This document shows, in pieces, positions 60,781 through 64,000 of a stretch of DNA of 64,000 nt. Source of the stretch: an uncultured Paracoccaceae bacterium. GTDB taxonomy: Bacteria; Pseudomonadota; Alphaproteobacteria; Rhodobacterales; Rhodobacteraceae. The first letter of the stretch is position 1. Every line of letters begins with the position of its first letter. The translations under genes were made by a program, and so were the position numbers. Below the pieces are notes generated by a model that did no database searches, had not been told where the DNA came from, and was given only the letters and a program-made list of their open reading frames with translations. The stretch spans positions 62,001 to 126,000 of the forward strand of contig CANLQK010000007.1 of assembly GCA_947493255.1 (NCBI GenBank). The letters are read 5' to 3'.

Positions 60781-62703
60781 ATGAAAACCAACACCCAACG
60801 CCGTTCAGCAAAAGCCATCGCTGCGTCACGAAAATCAGACGCGTTGAGGTGGAGCATGTTTTTGGCAGGGTCAGTTTTGGCGATCGGGGCTGCGACATTG
60901 GTTCGGGCTGAGGGCCACGAAGACGTCACCACATCACACGGGTATACCAACTTCGGTGAGTTGAAATACCCCGCTGACATGACCCATCTGGACTACGTAA
61001 ATCCAGACGCCCCGAAGGGCGGCGAGATCAGTGTGTGGACACGCGGGACATTTGATACATTCAACAACTTTACGCGCGAAGGTGCCGCTGCTGCTGGCAC
61101 AACAGTGTTGTACGAAAGTATTTTGGTCGCGACTGCGGATGACCCTTATGGATCATATTGCTACCTTTGCACCACACTGGAATATCCCGAAAGCAGAGAT
61201 TGGGTGATCTTTAACCTTCGCGAAGACATTACATTTTCTGACGGTTCACCGTTTGATGCAGAAGACCTGGAATTTGCACATAACTTGGTTATGGAACAGG
61301 GCCTACCCGAGTATGTGGCTGTGGTGGAAGGGTTTATCGAATCCGTTGAGGTTCTCGATCCGTACCGTATCAAATTCAATTTTTCCGAAGAAGCGCCTCG
61401 CCGAGATGTCATTACGTTTGCAGGTGGGACACGGGCGTTTTCGAAAGCTTGGTTCGAAGAAACCGGCGCACGTTTGGATGAAAGCACAGATGTCCCGTTT
61501 CTGGGCACTGGCGCATACGTTTTGGGGGACTATGACACCAACCGCTATGTGACCTATGATCGTGACCCAGATTGGTGGGGCGCTGATATTCCGCTCAACG
61601 TGGGGCAAGGTAACTTTGACACGATCCGCTATGAATACTTCTCTGATGCGTCTACCGCGTTCGAAGCGTTCAAAGCAGGTGAATATACATTCCGAACCGA
61701 AAACTCGTCCTTGCAATGGGCGACGGGTTACGACTTCCCAGCTATCGAAAACGGGTGGGTGAAGACTGAAGAATTGGCTGATGGTTCCATCGGATCGGCA
61801 CAGGCGTTTATTTTCAATCTACGTGACGAGAAATTTCAAGACCCAGCTGTTCGCGAAGCCATCGGGCTGATGTTCAATTTCGAATGGTCTAATGAAACCC
61901 TCTTTTATGGGCTGTACGACAGAGTGGAGTCCTTTTGGCAGAACACTGAACTGCAAGCACAAGGGGCGCCGACCCAAGGTGAATTGGACCTGTTGCAGCC
62001 GTTGGTTGATGAGGGCCTTTTGGACGCCTCCATCTTGAGCGATGATGCAGCGCTCCCCCCGACGTCTGACGCACGACGTCCGACTGATAGGGCCAATCTT
62101 CGTAGAGCGTCCGAGCTTTTGGATGCCGCGGGCTGGATCGCAGGCGACGATGGTATGCGCCGAAAAGACGGTGAATTGTTAACGATTGAATTCTTACAAG
62201 CCTCACCGGGGTTTGATCGGATCGTGAACCCCTATGTGGAAAGCCTTCGACGCCTCGGAGTGGATGCATCGCTCAACCGAGTTGATTTCGCGCAGTACGT
62301 TGACCGCCTTCAAGCTCCGGTGGACTTTGACTTTATCAACCACACAATGACTCAAGGCTTTGAGCCAGGGAGTGGTATGCACCAATGGTTTGGATCAAAG
62401 ACAGCTGATGACAGTTCGCGTAACTTGATGGGCCTAAAGGATGATGCAGTCGATCAGCTTATCGATATTGTGATTGCCGCTGAAACACTGGAAGACATGC
62501 AGACAGCAAGCCGTGCGCTAGATCGTGTTTTGCGTGCGAAGGAGTTCTGGGTGCCACAATGGTATAAGTCTAGCCATACAGTCGCCTACTATGATGTCTT
62601 CGGGTATCCGGAAAACCTGCCGCCTTATTCGCTAGGTCACCTTTCATTCTGGTGGTATGACGCAGAAAAAGCAGCAGAACTCGAAGCCGCAGGTGCGCTC
62701 TAA
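60781..62703 (+). CDS. yejA: Extracellular solute-binding protein of a YejA-type ABC transporter
   Basis: A 640-residue family 5 (SBP_bac_5) protein with a signal sequence (about 28-43, cleavage near RAEG). It has the YejA-type start of the mature part (HLDYVNPDAPKGGEISVWTR) and FNNFTREGAAAAGTTVLYES. It delivers oligopeptides, or microcin C-like compounds, to the YejB/YejE permease. Length and context match yejABEF. A GGAG lies before the ATG. Confidence 0.9.
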   Translation: MKTNTQRRSAKAIAASRKSDALRWSMFLAGSVLAIGAATLVRAEGHEDVTTSHGYTNFGELKYPADMTHLDYVNPDAPKGGEISVWTRGTFDTFNNFTREGAAAAGTTVLYESILVATADDPYGSYCYLCTTLEYPESRDWVIFNLREDITFSDGSPFDAEDLEFAHNLVMEQGLPEYVAVVEGFIESVEVLDPYRIKFNFSEEAPRRDVITFAGGTRAFSKAWFEETGARLDESTDVPFLGTGAYVLGDYDTNRYVTYDRDPDWWGADIPLNVGQGNFDTIRYEYFSDASTAFEAFKAGEYTFRTENSSLQWATGYDFPAIENGWVKTEELADGSIGSAQAFIFNLRDEKFQDPAVREAIGLMFNFEWSNETLFYGLYDRVESFWQNTELQAQGAPTQGELDLLQPLVDEGLLDASILSDDAALPPTSDARRPTDRANLRRASELLDAAGWIAGDDGMRRKDGELLTIEFLQASPGFDRIVNPYVESLRRLGVDASLNRVDFAQYVDRLQAPVDFDFINHTMTQGFEPGSGMHQWFGSKTADDSSRNLMGLKDDAVDQLIDIVIAAETLEDMQTASRALDRVLRAKEFWVPQWYKSSHTVAYYDVFGYPENLPPYSLGHLSFWWYDAEKAAELEAAGAL

Positions 62704-62750
62704 GTATGACGGCGAAGAGTCAGAACAAGACCAAAAAAGGCAAAGTCTGA

Positions 62751-63968
62751 ATGGGCGCCTACATACTCAAACGTTTGTTGCTGGTGATCCCCACCTTATT
62801 GGGGATCATGATCGTCAACTTTGCGCTGACACAATTTGTTCCAGGTGGGCCAATTGACCAGATCATCGCGCAATTAGAGGGCGGCGGTGATGTATTCGAA
62901 GGAATCTCTGGCGGCGGGTCCGAAATCATTGAAGACGGAGGTAACGACAGCGTCGGTGCACGGGGCCTCCCGCAAGAGTTCTTGGATGAGCTGGAAGTCG
63001 AATTCAATTTTTCCCGCATCGTATGTGAGGCTGGGTTCACTGGCGAACCGGATCTTGACGCAGACGAATGCGAAACTGTGCCAATTCCCGCACTCGAACG
63101 TTTCTTCTTGATGATGTGGGATTATGTCCGGTTTGATTTTGGTGAAAGCTATTTCAGATCGGTCACGGTGGTCGACCTGATCTTAGAGAAAATGCCGGTG
63201 TCTATTACGCTTGGCCTTTGGTCCACGTTGATTGCCTACATGGTGTCGATCCCGCTTGGCATCAAAAAGGCCGTGCGTGACGGATCGTCGTTTGACACAT
63301 GGACGTCTGCAGCGATCATCGTTGGCTACGCTATTCCGGGATTCTTGTTCGCGATCTTGTTGATTGTCCTATTTGCATCAAACAACTGCTTTCGCATTCC
63401 TGGTTTTGGGTTTTTAGAAGACAACGCCGTGTTGTGGTGGCTGTATGACTGGAACCCGACATGTAACCGCTTGTTCCCGCTGCGTGGGTTGACCTCGCCA
63501 GATTGGGAAGAATTCAGCACGTGGGGTAAAATCGTCGATTATTTCCACCACATTGCACTGCCGGTTCTGGCATCTACGATTTCAGCGTTCGCGACCCTGA
63601 CCTTGCTGACGAAAAATTCGTTCTTGGACGAGATTAAAAAGCAGTATGTCATAACCGCTAAAGCCAAAGGTTTGACGGAATCTCGCGTGCTTTACGGTCA
63701 CGTTTTCCGCAACGCGATGCTTATCGTCATTTCCGGCTTTCCTGCATTGTTTATTGGTGTGTTCTTCGGTGGGTCACTGATCATCGAAACCCTGTTCTCG
63801 CTTGACGGTCTTGGCCGCCTCGGGTTTGAGGCAACGTTACAACGCGATTATCCTGTTATGTTTGGAACGCTGTTTGCGTTCTCGCTCATGGGGCTGGTCG
63901 TAGGGATCATCACGGACATCACCTATGTCCTGATCGACCCGCGCATTGATTTTGAGAGGAGGGGCTAA
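62751..63968 (+). CDS. yejB: ABC transporter permease YejB
   Basis: A 405-residue permease. It begins [20 protein letters not shown] and has a periplasmic loop (about 35-135) as in YejB, five further membrane segments, and the ATPase-coupling EAA loop [20 protein letters not shown]. It forms a channel with YejE. A 14-codon frame (MTAKSQNKTKKGKV) precedes it directly, probably not a gene. Its stop overlaps yejE. Confidence 0.92.
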   Translation: MGAYILKRLLLVIPTLLGIMIVNFALTQFVPGGPIDQIIAQLEGGGDVFEGISGGGSEIIEDGGNDSVGARGLPQEFLDELEVEFNFSRIVCEAGFTGEPDLDADECETVPIPALERFFLMMWDYVRFDFGESYFRSVTVVDLILEKMPVSITLGLWSTLIAYMVSIPLGIKKAVRDGSSFDTWTSAAIIVGYAIPGFLFAILLIVLFASNNCFRIPGFGFLEDNAVLWWLYDWNPTCNRLFPLRGLTSPDWEEFSTWGKIVDYFHHIALPVLASTISAFATLTLLTKNSFLDEIKKQYVITAKAKGLTESRVLYGHVFRNAMLIVISGFPALFIGVFFGGSLIIETLFSLDGLGRLGFEATLQRDYPVMFGTLFAFSLMGLVVGIITDITYVLIDPRIDFERRG

Positions 63969-64000
63969 TGGACGATATGACCCTTCCTACCGCACCACGA
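63968..64000 (+). CDS. yejE: ABC transporter permease YejE (start only, cut by window edge)
   Basis: Eleven codons ([11 protein letters not shown]) from an ATG overlapping the yejB stop (TAATG). The sequence alone is too short to identify; the order yejA-yejB-yejE and the overlap make YejE the likely product. Confidence 0.55.
   Translation, partial: MDDMTLPTAPR

Noticed and set aside
62706-62750. 14-codon frame MTAKSQNKTKKGKV before yejB
   Set aside because: Too short, weak ribosome-binding site and no known family.

Overview
The window reads as chromosomal DNA of a marine Roseobacter-group alphaproteobacterium (Rhodobacteraceae). The basis is gene content and order: a form I carbon monoxide dehydrogenase operon, tlpA-argH-lipoprotein-lysA-TIGR02302, MJ0042 zinc-ribbon-ftsE-ftsX-plsC, L-malyl-CoA lyase, rpsU-COQ9-quinone oxidoreductase, DUF1013/TrcR, dnaX-ybaB-recR and yejABE. 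I see no phage, insertion sequence, CRISPR array or tRNA. There is no gene-free stretch longer than about 300 bases.

Region 1-9.3 kb (all minus strand) is a tightly coupled CO-oxidation operon. It runs coxM-coxS-coxL (the FAD, iron-sulfur and Mo/Cu subunits), coxD (MoxR ATPase), coxE (VWA protein), an XdhC-type chaperone, a MobA-like nucleotidyltransferase, a 33-codon small gene, coxG and a second XdhC-type gene cut by the window edge. A membrane MHYT-LytTR regulator lies immediately upstream. The gap before coxM holds two 15-bp direct repeats spaced exactly 21 bp, the expected geometry of a LytTR operator, and a separate CATACG palindrome.

Region 9.3-24.7 kb is mostly housekeeping: tlpA, argH, a small lipoprotein, lysA, a large Gln-rich envelope protein (TIGR02302), ftsEX with plsC, accA and a PLP-dependent decarboxylase. 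Region 24.8-29 kb places mcl1 (malyl-CoA lyase) divergent from dgcN-dgcA plus a D-amino-acid transaminase, which together suggest D-glutamate and D-amino-acid catabolism. A near-perfect palindrome lies in the shared intergenic region. Region 29-35.6 kb has an OmpA-family protein with internal repeats, pyk with a putative operator, rpmI-rplT with a structured leader, and a membrane-anchored Zc3h12a-like PIN ribonuclease.

Region 35.6-40.8 kb is pheS and pheT split by two accessory genes, a coiled-coil membrane protein and an ASCH-domain protein. Region 40.8-51 kb is a set of small units: LysR with a methyltransferase, ytoQ, a GST, mscL, ald with a divergent Lrp-type regulator, rpsU-COQ9-PIG3, a sulfotransferase, RNase T2 and TrcR. 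Region 51-60.7 kb has recR-ybaB-dnaX, an ankyrin protein coupled to a tyrosine-phosphatase-like protein, rsgA, the 4.5S SRP RNA with a clear promoter, nudC, pheA and a membrane-anchored cytochrome c. The window closes in a yejABE oligopeptide/microcin C-type ABC transporter.

Several gene starts were moved downstream of the longest open frame, using ribosome-binding sites, stop-start overlaps with neighbours and the known N-termini of the families. All family calls are from reading the protein sequences; no database search was possible.
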